Assembly (NCBI GenBank): GCA_025738555.1
Contig: JAOVFP010000004.1
Coordinates: 5,890,001 to 5,954,000, forward strand
Direction: 5' to 3'
Length of the DNA stretch: 64,000 nt
Source of the DNA: Cyathus striatus
Lineage: Eukaryota; Basidiomycota; Agaricomycetes; Agaricales; Nidulariaceae
Numbering within the stretch: the stretch's first letter is position 1; each line of letters starts with the position of its first letter. The notes beneath the pieces are model-generated. The model was not told where the DNA came from. It searched no databases and saw only the letters and a list, made by a program, of their open reading frames with translations. This document shows positions 23,111-34,863 of this stretch, one piece after another. The position numbers were made by a program, and so were the translations under genes.

Positions 23111-24928
23111 ATGGACGCCAAACCTTTCACCTCCAAGCTGATTCGTGTTGCTATTATGTGCGTCATATTCTTTTCCATAACATTTATCTTGCACGAACAG
23201 TGATACCTTTTGCAACAGTGGTGCAGGTATTGGAGGACTAGCAACCGCTGTTGCACTGTCACGTCTTGTTCCCGGAGAGGCACTCAGGATTGATATTTAT
23301 GAGCAAGCACGCGAAATTAAGGAGATCGGAGCAGGTATTGCCTTCTGGACTCGCACCTGGCCGATATTTGAACGCATTGGGATTGTCCAAGAGCTCGAAA
23401 AGTGTCTAGGGCGAAAGATAGGTAACGAGAGGAGTGAGTTATAATGATACTTTACAGGCCTTATTAGCTAACTGTTACGGCCTTTGTAAGATTTGCTTTG
23501 GAAGGTTATCAAAAGCGATCAAGCACAGTGGAGTGATATATTCGAGTTCTATAAGACAGGTAAGTACTACGAGATACCATATCCATTTATTCGCGCATAT
23601 AACTGATATCATACATTGTCCTAGGACAATGTTTGCATTTCCACCGGGCAACTGTGCAAAAGATTATGCTCGACGCGCTTCCTCCCTCTGTTCAAGTCCA
23701 TCTTTCCCATCGCCTTGTATCTTATGACGAATCCGATGATAGCGTCACTCTGAAATTTGAAGATTGTCCGTCGCAGGATTGCGATCTTCTGGTTGCAGCC
23801 GACGGTATCAAATCGCGTGTTAGAGCACAATTCATTTCCAAGAGGCTTCCTGATCAGCAAGAATCAATAAACCCTGTATGGGGTGGAGCGATTGCATACC
23901 GCAGTCTCATTGACGCAGATAAGATTAAACAATCATTCCCAGAGCATATTGCACTTACAAAGATAATGCTGGTACGTCTCACGATCCATTCGCCGCCAGT
24001 AAAATATTCTTATCGAACTTGTAATGCTAGTACGCTGGACAAGGAAAGGTACTACTCCGTCTCATACTAATATCAATTGACATCAATGCACTTGAACTAA
24101 TGACTGTATCAGTTTGCTGTATCGTATCCTATCATGCAGGGTAAAATCGTCGCATTATCGTCAGTTTCAACTGACTTCAGCAAGGAAGGCACGACATTCG
24201 AAGGTCAGACCTCCAACGAAACGGATAAGGAATCCGTTCTTTCTCTGTTTCCAGACTGGTCAGACGAGTTTCTTGGCTTGATAAAGGTTACTAGTTATTT
24301 CATGTGTTACCGGAATCTAATCGTTAACACTTCACACTTCAGAGTTCAGATACCTGTTCTCAATGGGCAATTCAATACTTGAATCCTCTGCGAAGCTTTG
24401 GCGTCGGACGGGTGGCTCTCGTAGGCGACGCGGCATGTTTCACACTGTGGGATGTAACGTGCACTTACTAATCCGTTGGCGTACATAGGCTCATGCTATG
24501 ATGCCAACTATGGGATCGGGAGCAGGACAGGCGATCGAGGTAACGATTATGTATATCACGCCGGGAGTCATCTCCTAATCGCTGGACAGGATGCTTACAT
24601 CCTTGCCTTGCTTCTACGGAAAGCTGTGGAAGACAATATCTCGATCCATCGAGTCTCCAACGCGTACACGAAGACACGCCAGCCGCTTGCGAATCTAGTA
24701 CTTCAGAGGTCTTATGATCTGAGTCAACTGATCACCTTCCGTAGACATGGATACGAAGGAGTAGACGATTTGGATGGTGAATCCGTGAAACGGTTATTCG
24801 AGCAGTTTTCAGAAGACTTTGAGAGAATGTTCGATTGGTGGGAAACGTATCCAGTAGACAGGGAGGTTGAGAAAGCGCTGAATCTGCTGTCGTCGGATGA
24901 TACCTTAGCAAGCCTCAAACCTCTCTGA
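23111..24928 (+). CDS. FAD-dependent monooxygenase, salicylate-hydroxylase-like, copy 3
   Basis: Start ATG at 23111 (MDAKPFTSKLIRVAI), then a phase-2 intron into IGAGIGGLATAVALSRLVP. Further blocks are IDIYEQAREIKEIGAGIAFW, KVIKSDQAQWSDIFEFYKTG, and VQKIMLDALPPSVQVHLSHR. The DG motif is LLVAADGIKSRVRAQF. FAVSYPIMQGKIVALSSV leads to the second FAD motif FGVGRVALVGDA, joined to AHAMMPTMGSGAGQAIE and DAYILALLLRKAVED. The end, PVDREVEKALNLL, carries an extra tail SSDDTLASLKPL. It is closest to copy 4. The intron after GDA begins GCATGT rather than GT, a probable GC-AG intron (copy 4 has GTAAGT here). Otherwise intact. Substrate unknown. Confidence 0.9.
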
Positions 24929-25194
24929 TGTGGTGCGCCATTAGCTTTACCATAACGTAATTGTATCCACGTATGTATATACCTCCAGCCACTCGATGAG
25001 CTGCATGCTAAGTATTGTTTTTAGACATATGTAGAGTCTAGATATACAAAGACACATTTCGTCAAACGTACAGACTCCGAGTGCACAAGCAATCAATGAT
25101 AACTGAAGTTTTCCTTCGATTGTCGTTAAGTATGCCTTGACGTGTGCGCACTTGATCACCATCGCCAACGCGACTCGGACGGTCGAACAATATA

Positions 25195-25494
25195 TATGTG
25201 CCACACACGTATAGCGGAACAACAAAAGGGAGGTAGGTCAGTTTATTACTTTACGTGTTGGACTTGGAGGCGTGGCGCTGAAGCGCATACTCCAGTCCAG
25301 ACTCCTGCGATAACAATAATAACCTAAAGGAGACACAACGTCGCTAATGCCCGCCAACAACGTTGAGCGTTGAGCAACGGAGACATAGCTCATTCAACAA
25401 GACATCTAACAGCCTTGTAATCATCACATATAAATTGCTTCAAGAAATGCCATACTGTATTATAACACAACACTTTACTTGAAACCTCTCAGGT
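25195..25494 (+). promoter_or_regulatory. Promoter-region copy A of a duplicated upstream segment
   Basis: About 300 bp, starting near ATGTGCCACAC and ending CTCAGGTATGGG, align with 36572-36870. Shared blocks include ACAACAAAAGGGAGGT, CTAAAGGAGACACAACGT, AATGCCATACTGTATTATA and ACACTTTACTTGAAACCTC. A TATA-like ATATAAATTG precedes by about 60 bp the place where similarity ends. In copy A the segment leads into a truncated F-box fragment; in copy B it precedes a multi-exon gene. Confidence 0.65.
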
Positions 25495-25761
25495 ATGGGC
25501 CTTCGTTACACACATATATATTTCGAAGATGACACTGCTGACGGTTTGCAAAATGATAATATCGGACGCTTTCTTTCGGTCCCCTGGGTAGAGGATGTTC
25601 ACAACGTCATAATTAATGGTTATCGGCTTACGGAAGACACTCGGTTAATGGTCTTGAGAAACCTAGATGTATCTTCCAAAGTGAAGGACAAGTTGACCCG
25701 TGATGGTGGCTTGTTAGGTTGGGGTCACTTCAGAGATATGATTCTAAGGTCTACGTATTAG
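25495..25761 (+). pseudogene. C-terminal fragment of an F-box protein fused to a duplicated 5' region
   Basis: An 88-codon frame whose residues from about 12 on match the last ~70 residues of the F-box protein at 40732-41968: VPWVEDVHNVIINGYRLTED against APWIIDIQCVSIRADWIADE, and SSKVKDKLTRDGGLLGWG against FSKVKEKLTLRRGLIRWG. The F-box and central LRR part are missing. The first residues (MGLRYT) come from the duplicated upstream segment, where GTATGGG may originally have been an intron donor rather than a start. Probably a deletion derivative. Confidence 0.65.
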
Positions 25762-26394
25762 TTTCATTATTGACTGGTAGTGATGTAGTACTTAGAGTGT
25801 CAACAATTGAGCGAGCGAAGACACACTTCCACTCGAAGTACCACATTTCATTTCAAACCTAAATAATGTAACAAATCTTATTTATACAACATACTTAATA
25901 TACTTTAACACAACGACCTGGCAAAGGCTCAAGCGGCGTAGAGGGAACGTGTTTTCGACGACGCTCCAAAGGGGAAGTGCGACGACATCATCCGAGGATC
26001 CAAGGTCATAGCAATACGTCATTGAATGCAAAGCAAACGATATGCATACCCACTGTAAGAACGAGCCTTCGTGGTTCAGGACGTACGACAACACGAGAGG
26101 GTATTGTCGGAAATCAACTAATTCAGAGCAAGTAGAGCCGCCTAAAGAGAGGTAGAGAGCGGGGGTAGGGGTAGTTCAGGCGAGTTCCCCGCCTGAAGAG
26201 TAAGGAACCCGGAGAGCAGAGACAGGACGTAAGTCGGACGCCCATCAACGTGTCCACGGTCGTGATTCAATCATTTGTCCGACGTTCCGACCTCACCGGT
26301 TATTTTCTATGTTGCTCTGACCTTTGACGATAGTCCATCCGACAACGCATAAATTAGATTTATTGAACTCACGGTTAAAAGCCGTTAAACACGA
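25762..26394. other. Intergenic region left of the large transposon
   Basis: No gene supported. Short frames only. The sequence leads into the small monooxygenase relic and then the transposon target site. Confidence 0.35.
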
Positions 26395-26465
26395 AATCCA
26401 GATCCATCACATTACTGACGCCTATACGAAGACACGCTAGCACCTCAATACGCACCTGGTGCATC
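26395..26465 (+). pseudogene. Short relic of an FAD monooxygenase exon
   Basis: GATCCATCACATTACTGACG and the following ATACGAAGACACG align to the copy 4 exon GATCCATCATGTCACTGATG / ACACGAAGACACG (encoding IHHVTDAYTKTRQPL). The match decays after about 60 bp. The relic has an in-frame TAG and no flanking exon. Confidence 0.55.
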
Positions 26466-26670
26466 GCTTGTTCTGTCACCGGTCGGTCATCTATGAGGCG
26501 ACACGTCATAAATTCTCATACATCTAATTAATTAAACATTAGATATAAAAATGACATTTTGTCTACTTTGCAGCCCAGACTTGTCGTACACAAGCAATCT
26601 TAACTGTTGCTATTCATTGACAAGAAATCTCCGGCAAATGTGCGAAGCTATCTGGTTACTATCGCTAAAG

Positions 26671-27096
26671 TATGGCGGTCAAAGTGCACATTTATTGTGC
26701 CGCGCAACTTTTTTTGAGGGTGCCGCAACTTTTTCGGGTGATTATTCGGCGCAACTTTTTACACGAGGCCGCAACTTTTTGCACGAGGCCGCAACTTTTT
26801 TTCAGCGCAACTTTTTTTCTAGCAGCGCAACTTTTTTCTGGCAGCGCAACTTTTTTTTTTTTGCGCAACTTTTTTTTTTCTCTGCGCAACTTTTTCTTTT
26901 TTCACGCAACTTTTCTCTATGATTATTTTTAAGTTAATAATGTGACTTAAATTGAATTCAAGTTTGACTATTAAAATATATTCCGTAGTATACCGTGACC
27001 CAACATTACATGAAGCTAAAAATATACAAGGCCCTATCACTCGTCGCACATTTTCCCAGCCGCCTGCACTATGCCACAACTCGTATTATTAAGTAA
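26671..27096 (+). repeat. Left terminal inverted repeat with CGCAACTTTTT array
   Basis: 426 bp. Its outer ~250 bp contain eleven copies of (C)GCAACTTTTT spaced about 12-25 bp, separated by motifs such as CACGAGGCC. Such iterated subterminal motifs are usually transposase-binding sites. The inner part is AT-rich and ends TATTATTAAGTAA. Confidence 0.93.
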
Positions 27097-27136
27097 TGGA
27101 ACTGTGCAAGAGTACATACTAAGCCTCGCGTGGTTC

Positions 27137-28205
27137 CTAGACGCTGGCGCTGCTGTCCAATGATGCGCCGGCATCGACGAGCAGTCCTTTAACAGCGTGA
27201 CTTATTGGGGGTTCGGACAGAGTGGCACTCTCAAAAGCACCACGCTCGCATGCTGATGGACGTTGTTTGCTGACTCCAGTGAAGGAAGGACAACCGGTAT
27301 CACGATATACGAGTCGACGACTATCAGAAAAGTTCCGAATGGCCACCCGTCGAGTGTGTAGTGTGTCATAGGTGGCGGGTGTTTTGTGCACCATTTTTGA
27401 AAGAGTGATGTCTGTCGTATCAACAGGAGGTAACGTAGGCGAGGGGTGGGGAGATCGGGGGGTCTTCTGACAAGGTGGTACTCTCGGGAGCACCACGCTC
27501 GCGTGCTGATAGAGAGGAAGCATCAACATTGACACGCAGTCTTTCAACGGCGTGACTTACTGGGGATTCGGACAGTGGTGCTCTAAAGAGTACCATGCTC
27601 GCGTGCTGATAGGAGGGGGAGGAGGGGGACAGTGGAGAGGATTTGTGAGGGTGAGAGACCCGGAGCGCGTGATGACAGTCTTATACACGGTTTTTAAAAG
27701 GAGTGAGTGATGTCTATCGTGTCAACAGACAGCGACATAGGTGAGGGGGAGTTTAGATCAAGAGAGTATGGTTTTCTGCAATGTAAGACATGTCTGATTC
27801 TTAGTGTTCGTGCGCGACCTTGTACAAAACCAAGAACAAACTTACCAGCTGAAATAGGGATAAGACCCCCTGATGCGCGTGAGGCAGTTCTGATGCCGCT
27901 GGGTGCAGGTGTACCATCTGATAAAGTGGAATTTGTCGAAGATCCCAGCAAGGTTACACTTGCAGTACGGTTGGGATACGAGCACAGATACCCCAACGTC
28001 GTCGTTTAGGCATGGGAGGTGGAATTCCGGTGAACGCAGGGGAAGGGACATAATATAACATTGACTTTGGTATGCAGAAAACGGCATCTCTATCTTTTAC
28101 ATCAGATGTGTGATTATAAAAAAAACATGATACATACGAGTTTGAGAATCTGTGCATTAGCAGGTGGCGACCGAGCAATTGTTGATGCACGAAATACAAA
28201 AGCAC
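27137..28205. repeat. Duplicated left subterminal segments within the transposon
   Basis: A unit containing GCGTGACTTAYTGGGG, then GGACAG and ACCACGCTCGCRTGCTGATRG, occurs near 27196 and 27550. A partial third copy of the last motif lies at 27476-27515. A downstream piece, GATGTCTRTCGTRTCAACAG, occurs near 27408 and 27709. An inverted relative of 27260-27430 occurs at 35225-35390. On the minus strand 28010-27850 there is an exon-like block ending at GTAAGT (GGLIPISA), perhaps from a captured gene; not assigned. Confidence 0.7.
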
Positions 28206-28559
28206 CTCGTCAATCGCAGAAAATTGGAGCCTGAGTGTGCTATTGGAGCCTATGGAGCCATGAGTACAGCCTGGTGATCTTCTAGAGTGGTAACGACACT
28301 TGTATGGTGATAGAAGAGAAAGTGGGGGTACGGTGGGAGGGAGAGGGTAGGAGAAGTTGTCGCAGTGGCATTGTTTGGGGTGTCAGAATCAAACAAGCAC
28401 TGCCTTCGACTAGTAAGAACAAAGGTTTACATAACTATGACAGGCTTCGTCAACCGTGAGATTCAATTGAAACTGATATCGATGCTTCTGAATCTGAGTA
28501 GATTTAAAGTAGACAGTATAATATATTCATGAAATAAGTAAATGTTTTTGTAGATAGCT

Positions 28560-29600
28560 TCAAACCTCCATAACAGGACAAGGCAATAAAGTACCATGCC
28601 AGCTGCGAATTTCACCAATAGCCTCATCTACGTAATGTATTTCCTTTGAAAATACTTGCTTTGCTCCAATCCATGTAACTGTTAACTTCCTGCATGGCTC
28701 ACAAACATCATGAAGGCTTGTGGATTCTAGTTCCTTTAGAATGGATTCACCAGAGAAAGTAGTAGTCGGATGCAACAGCCGACGAGCTACACCATCCCAC
28801 CAATCATGCTCCCAAGCAGCTGCACAATTAAGCGGTGTTTGACAGCTAGGGTCAGTAACCAAAGATGGGGAACGATATGCTATAGCGCTGCACTGCATGC
28901 CGATTTTTGCGTTCATCGAAACAAGCATATGGAAGACAAATGGTCCGAGACGAAGGGAATCGTCCAATGAAAAGGAATTAAGAGGGCGAGTCACTAGCTC
29001 GCGAAATGCTGGAGCAACCCACTGATTGACTCTATAATTACATGCCAGTTCCATCCGTAGTACCGGGCAAAATTCATCTTTGAGCTTCTCAAAGGCACTG
29101 ATGGAATACTTGACACCATCATCGATGAAAAGGTAAGTTGAGAGGTTGAGTATGGCTATGAGAAACTCATTGTAAACACTAGAGTTTCCCGGCTCTGGAT
29201 AACAACTGTATGAAATACTTGTTAACGATTGCTATCTAAATATAATATGATGCTGCATGCGACACACCTAGGCCCACACATCAAATATGTCAATAAATGA
29301 TTGAAGTCAGCTGGCCTGACATTTGAGGAAGGGAGTTTGAATGGCTTCTCATCACTAACACCTTCAAAGTCATTTCCCTGTGGGACCGCAAAAACATTCT
29401 GGAACACAACGGAGTGCTGTGACAAAATGCTTTTGTGAAGACAGTAAAGCACTGCATTATGTGTGTCAGATACCTAAAAAGTCATAAGTTTGTATATATG
29501 CTGAAACTGCTGTAATGAATACCTGTATAACAATAGAACCGTCCTCATAATAGAATTGTGAGTGTCATTTGGGGGTGGGAGAACGACTTTGGGTAGCCAT
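28560..29600 (-). pseudogene. BTB/POZ domain protein gene carried by the transposon
   Basis: Minus strand, divergent from the transposase, with starts about 200 bp apart. The first exon (ATG at 29600) contains SQFYYEDGSIVIQ. The next has the BTB core LYCLHKSILSQHSVVFQNVF, then PVGND-type spacing, FKLPSSNVRPADFNHLLTYL, matching the mushroom BTB family in which the domain mediates dimerisation and Cul3 binding. A final exon (about 29054-28560) gives a helical C-terminal part, with WVAPAFRELVTRPLNSF and a Cys-rich CEPCRKLTVTW, ending CPVMEV. Codon 12 is TGA (29567-29565), a likely CGA to TGA change, so this copy cannot be translated from 29600. The rest is open. BTB genes are not standard transposase partners, so it is either cargo or a captured host gene. 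Confidence 0.75.
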
Positions 29601-29801
29601 TATGCTGGTCTACAATGTGGATCAGACACGTTACAATATGTTTGTTGCCGGAAAGGTTAAAAATACAATTGGATGTACATATTTGTGTGAAGAATGTGAT
29701 TTAATGGATGCTCCCGAACTACTGGACACTGTCGAGTTATCGTGATCAATACTGTGGTGCCTACTGATTCAATTTCTCTACGATACAACGTTGTACTGGA
29801 T
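29601..29801. promoter_or_regulatory. Bidirectional promoter between BTB gene and transposase
   Basis: About 200 bp separate the divergent start codons (29600 minus, 29802 plus). No other gene fits between them, so the two must share this control region. No clear TATA box is seen. Confidence 0.5.
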
Positions 29802-31691
29802 ATGTCTAACTTTCCTTCTCTACCAAACATATCTGACGAACATATATGGTCTGATCAAGTTATCAATGCTCATCAAACACTTTTACACATATACCAAAAG
29901 GCACAACAGATGTTGCAGCTAGAAGATATTGAACCGATTAGGCTACGAATACTATCTGAAACGATCCAAACAGGAATGATGGAAATCTTAAAGGCTCTAG
30001 ATAGAGAACTGGAAGATCACCGAGAGTGGGTTGCTACTTGTGGGGATATACTTCTTTCAGAGGCTCTGAAACTGGAACAAGCTGCAGTGAATACAGAAGG
30101 ACAGTAAGTACCTACCTGTTAATATTTGTAATATAATTGACACTTGATAAAGAGCACCAGAACTTATAGAACATGCCGAGCCTATGTCTGATATTTATAC
30201 AGGGAACCCTGGAAGGCCTGCAAAGGTACTCGATGGTGAATGGTTAGCTGATGCTATGTCTGCGCATCGTAAAATAGCAATCACCACATTAGCAAAGGCA
30301 CTCGGAATACACAGAAATACACTTCGAAACAATTTAAAGCGTCATGGAATTTACAAGCACTTCTCTGATATCTCTGATCTTGAAATAGACATACTTATTT
30401 GACAGTTCAAACAAGAACGACCAAATTCAGGATTGCGTTATGCTATAGGATTTTTTAAGCAGCTTGGAATTCGGATTCAGAAATCAAGAGTACGTTCAGC
30501 ACTTCAACGAGAAGATGCAATTGGACAAGCAATGCGTAAGCATGCTTCAATTCGGAGAAGAGAGTACCGGGTATCACAGCCACATGCTCTTTGGCATATG
30601 GATGGTCATCACAAACTTATACGATGGGGAATTGTTATTCATGGTATTGTGGATGGTTACTCGCACCTAGTAAGTTATTTATGATGTCTACATGATGTAC
30701 TCATAACATTTTATTATGCAGGTTGTTGGTATGAAAGCTAGCAACAATAACCGAGCATCTACTGTTTTACAGGTATTTTTAGACTCGGTCTCTGTACACA
30801 GTATACCATCAAGAGTTCGTGGGGATAGGGGAGGTGAAAATATTGATGTATCAACATGGATGATCAAGCATCGAGGGCCAAACCGTGCATCATACATTTG
30901 GGGACCATAAGTGTTGTTCAAATATCAAGTCAATAGTAAACTAGCTAATGGCTCAAGACAGGTCCACACGCAATACATGAATTGAACATATGTGGGTTGA
31001 AGTTGGAAGTCAAGTTGCCCGTTACTGGTGTGCATTCTTTTTATGGCTTGAGAATCTCCATCATCTTGACCCGAATAACGCCAACCATCTGTTTCTTCTA
31101 CATATCTTATTTTTAGATATGATCAACTCGGATCTCGCAGAATTCCAATCACAGTGGAATCATCATCCAATCTCAGGAGGTGGTCATGACCAGACTCCAC
31201 ATGTAGGATTAGTACATTTAATTCATTTTGAATATACCTAAACTAATCTCAATGTCTTTTAGGATATGTGTTTTATTGGAGAGCTACAGCATGGAATGTA
31301 TAGAGAGCACACTCTACCAATTCACCCAGACACACTTCGGAAATATCCAAGCAATGACAACAGCTTAGATGAATTAATTGCACATGATCAGCAACGTAAT
31401 ATTTGCCATGAACCAACTGTGGTGCCTGCCGAGACATGTCCATTCAATACAGAAGCACAGAGTGTATTCATGGATGCTCTTCGCGATGTGATTGAAGCTG
31501 GGATTATTCCTGAGAATTTAGGTTTGCAGGAAGATGAATGGGAAGGTGGATCTTATCCAGATTCTGAGCTGATCAAGGTTGGAAAAAAAGTTGTAAGAAT
31601 GGATCTTCCATTTAACATATGGTATCCAAGAGCTGTTATATGGGGGATTGCACTTCGTGTTATGGTAGAGTTCCAGCAGGCATTAGCATAA
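29802..31691 (+). pseudogene. DDE/integrase-core transposase, decayed
   Basis: Start ATG at 29802 (MSNFPSLPNISDEH). Exon 1 is alpha-helical, and an intron (30104-30152) leads to a helix-turn-helix block with LGIHRNTLRNNLKRHGI. The integrase core follows: HALWHMDGHHKLIRWG (first Asp), HGIVDGYSHLV, MKASNNNRASTVL, RVRGDRGGEN (second Asp) and RNT-IEHMWVEVGSQVARYW (Glu). After an intron (about 31203-31261) the C-terminus runs DMCFIGELQHGMYREHTLP to VEFQQALA. Lesions are TGA at 30400-30402, TGA at 30978-30980 where the family has Arg before IE, and a donor reading ATAAGT at 30907 in place of GTAAGT. The DDE residues remain. It should be inactive unless complemented by another copy. Confidence 0.85.
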
Positions 31692-31896
31692 ATTTCCAGG
31701 CTGCAAATATAAAGTACAGTTGAGTACGTGTAAATATGTAATAGCATCCTTTAGTCTCTCCAGAAATTTGGCGCATACATATTCTGAGAATACTGCCATG
31801 ACTGTGGTAAAACACGCTTAACTGTCATCACTTCATACTGTATTCTTCCCTCTTCCTTTCATCGAGCTACTATCAACCTATTTTCCCCTACTGTGA

Positions 31897-34082
31897 ATGA
31901 ACTGCTCAGCTACGAGACACAATGGAAAGCTGTGTCAATGCAACATATCTCAAACACACACCAACGGCACAAAATGTCCTACTTGTCACCATACACACAG
32001 CATGGAACCTAGCAGTACGACAATATCAACTTCAGAGCCTCCTGACACTAGCAAACCAGTGAAGAAGACCATTTCCGAGGTGATATCATCATATAGCCCC
32101 AAGCTTTCTCAAATCCGAATGAAAGCATCTGATACAACAGCCCGGCAAGAAACTGTTGAAGGCTTCCGACCCACTCGCCAACATGAACAGAGTGGTAGTT
32201 GTTGGAGTACATCTATTGTAAGTTAGCCCATTACATTTAAGTTAACACTTAATAATCTCTCAGTTAGTCCCATGCAAAGAAGAGTGGGAATAGGAACACT
32301 AGTATTGTAAAAGCTCCAAAGTCGTTGAGAGTAGGAAGCATTATTTTTATACCATGGGGGACTAGCAAGGTATTTTACATTCATCTCACTGATTAATTGA
32401 CGCTTACGACTGAATAGAATGGTCAATTGCTTAATGATAAAGTGCCTGCCGGTAAATTTCTCGAAATCATGTACAAGTATCAGCTTGTAGTATTGAAAAA
32501 AAGTGGACATGGGATCGAGTACAGAGAAGACTGGGGACAGGACAGAATTGACACATTGCTTCGTGGCCTCTTCCCTGAAATTTTTAGATGGCTAGACGAG
32601 CATTTCGGCACACCAACCTCTGGGCAGTATCATTGGATACTTTTAGGAAAACATTACTCTAGGCATTTTCGGTATGAACGGGAGGAGATACGTGGAGAGG
32701 ATATTACAGAGGCACGGGGAACAACATCTCGCAACTGGAAGTCATATTGTATTCGTGTTGGTGAGACTCATTGTTCCATCTTGCATTAATTCTACCTTAT
32801 ACTCTATGATCAGCATTGCTCCACACAATCCCACATATAGTTCAGAAGCTTAATACTGAGATCAAGCCCATGAACCAGCAGTCCATGAGCTCTGACAATG
32901 CAGACTCCAACATGGCCTCAAAACCCCAGCGCACCAACAAGAAAAAGCCAAGGTGGTCCATGAGTTCCGATGATACAGACTCCAACACGGCCTTGACATC
33001 CCAGCGTACCACCAAGAAAAAGCCACTGCAGTCCATCAGCTCCAACGACACAGACTCCAACGCAGCCCTGACATCCCAACGCGCCACCAAGAAAAAACCA
33101 GCAGTACATATTGTCAACGACAGCGACTCGGATGACCTGTTACCTGCAAGGAAACGTTCAGGAAGACAAAAGCAAGTTGTAACAATTATCAGCGAAGCCA
33201 AATCCGATTGTGAGCCAAGTACACCTCGTCCTCGACGTTCTAGGAGACTGTTGCAAAACTCTACACATGCACTGGAAGAAGGAACAGAGAGCGAGACAAG
33301 CACGCCATCTGTGTCAAGCTTTCTTCCATCTGAGGATGATGATAATGACTTACTTTCACAGTTCCAGGTGCCATGTACACCGTCAAGTGAACATCAGGAG
33401 GGGGGTAATATGGATGGAAAGGGTGGAAAGGGTCTCAAGCCGGTGAGTATTGTACTTCAAACGCTTAAGAATTTACCTAACTAGTCCCAAAAGGAATCAT
33501 CCCTTGACACGATGAATGTCTTATCGACCCCTTTATCAGCTATCATAGAAGACATTCCGGCGCGTGATTCATCAAGTGAGTTCACACTGTGCCACACAGC
33601 CTGTCAGCTTCTAAGTTAACAGCTATTATAGTATTGCAAACTAAGCGGAGTCGATCACCAAGCGTCGAAATCATTGAACAACCAACTAAGAGGGCAAAAT
33701 GTAAGTAGTTAATATATGTTGGCTACCATACCTACTAACTCTGACCTATGTAGATGATTTGTCCCCAGTCGATTGGGATTTACTTCCCATTCACTCGAGT
33801 GATGCTGACAGTAGTGACTTCGATGTCATGGCGCTACCCGAGATTGTGGATCATGACATGGGGGTTGGTCTCAAAGGGGATGAACAAGCAGTTATTGACA
33901 CATCCCAGATTCCCACTGCTGGTCCTATTCTTCGTTCTCTCAGCATTCCATCAACTGGACATTTGTTGCACTCATATACGAGTGCTTCATTCCATTCCTC
34001 GTCAACTACCACACAGAGCAGTGCTGTGTGCAAACTCGGGTTTTCAGACATCCCACCTGTTGACTTGGATCCATGGGCCTAG
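31897..34082 (+). CDS. Transposon accessory protein, Cys-rich N-terminus and repeats
   Basis: A multi-exon gene on the same strand as the transposase. The first exon (31897 to about 32218) has a Cys cluster CSATRHNGKLCQCNISQTH ... CPTCHH, compatible with a zinc-binding N-terminus. A 200-nt intron (32219-32418) leads to NDKVPAGKFLEIMYKYQLV and a helical block with EIFRWLDEHFGTPTSGQYHW. Another intron gives a low-complexity region with four ~25-residue repeats of the type MSSDDTDSNTALTSQRTTKK, basic patches (RKRSGRQKQ) and acidic clusters. Small exons lead to a C-terminus ending PPVDLDPWA. The basic and acidic patches suggest a nuclear DNA- or chromatin-associated factor, which is inference. 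No lesion was found, unlike its neighbours. Function unknown. Confidence 0.65.
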
Positions 34083-34863
34083 ATACCGTTAGTCTGGTAA
34101 TAGATCGTTATCACGCCCATGCAGCACTACGTATCATTCTCAGCAAATTTATTTATATTTAAACCATTAGTTCGGTTCTGTGGAATGTATGCTGTTCTCA
34201 TTATTTTCTCACGTCGTCATACTTACAGACCTACAGTATTCTTTAACAACATTCATTTATTCATTTTTAATTAACCCAGTACTCAAATCTCTACGTTCAA
34301 ATTTCTATTACTTAACTCTAATAATTTGTTGCTCTTTTAATAGCTAGCTTAATATAATTTTTAATGTTCAATGGTTACTGCTTGGTTTTGCACGCTACAG
34401 AAGCTGCTGCCAAATAATGCCAACATAGTAGCATACAGATTATCACATGTATATTTGTTGAAGCATTGATGTCCCACGCAACTGGAACACGTCATGTTGG
34501 ATGGTTTCCAGTATCCACTCAGCTTGTATCCAACATCGCTCATGTCTCTACCTCCTTCCACTCTATCTTGGCTTTACATTTGTGCACCTTTGTTCGAAAA
34601 TCGCATTCACACACAGTGCCGCTCCTCGACCCTGACAGCGACCCCAAGGTCACTCTCATTTTTGGTCAGATGAGTAAGCCCCCTAGTGTCTGTGCCCGTG
34701 TCGCTCTTACTGATCTTACCACTGAGACACCCACCTATCATGCCCCCTGCAGCACCACAAACATCCACTGTATCAAGCAGTTCGTTGTGCAACTCATTTG
34801 CTGTGCCTTCTGTTCCTCTAAGTACGCCCTCTCCTCCCGCACGCTGCATGATGGAATATTAGT

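Noticed and set aside
26551..26932. Long frames across the left TIR (and their mirror at 36163-36724)
   Set aside because: They read through the iterated CGCAACTTTTT array, giving repeating QLF/NFF or KKVA/KSCA peptides. The same DNA is a terminal repeat, so these are not genes.
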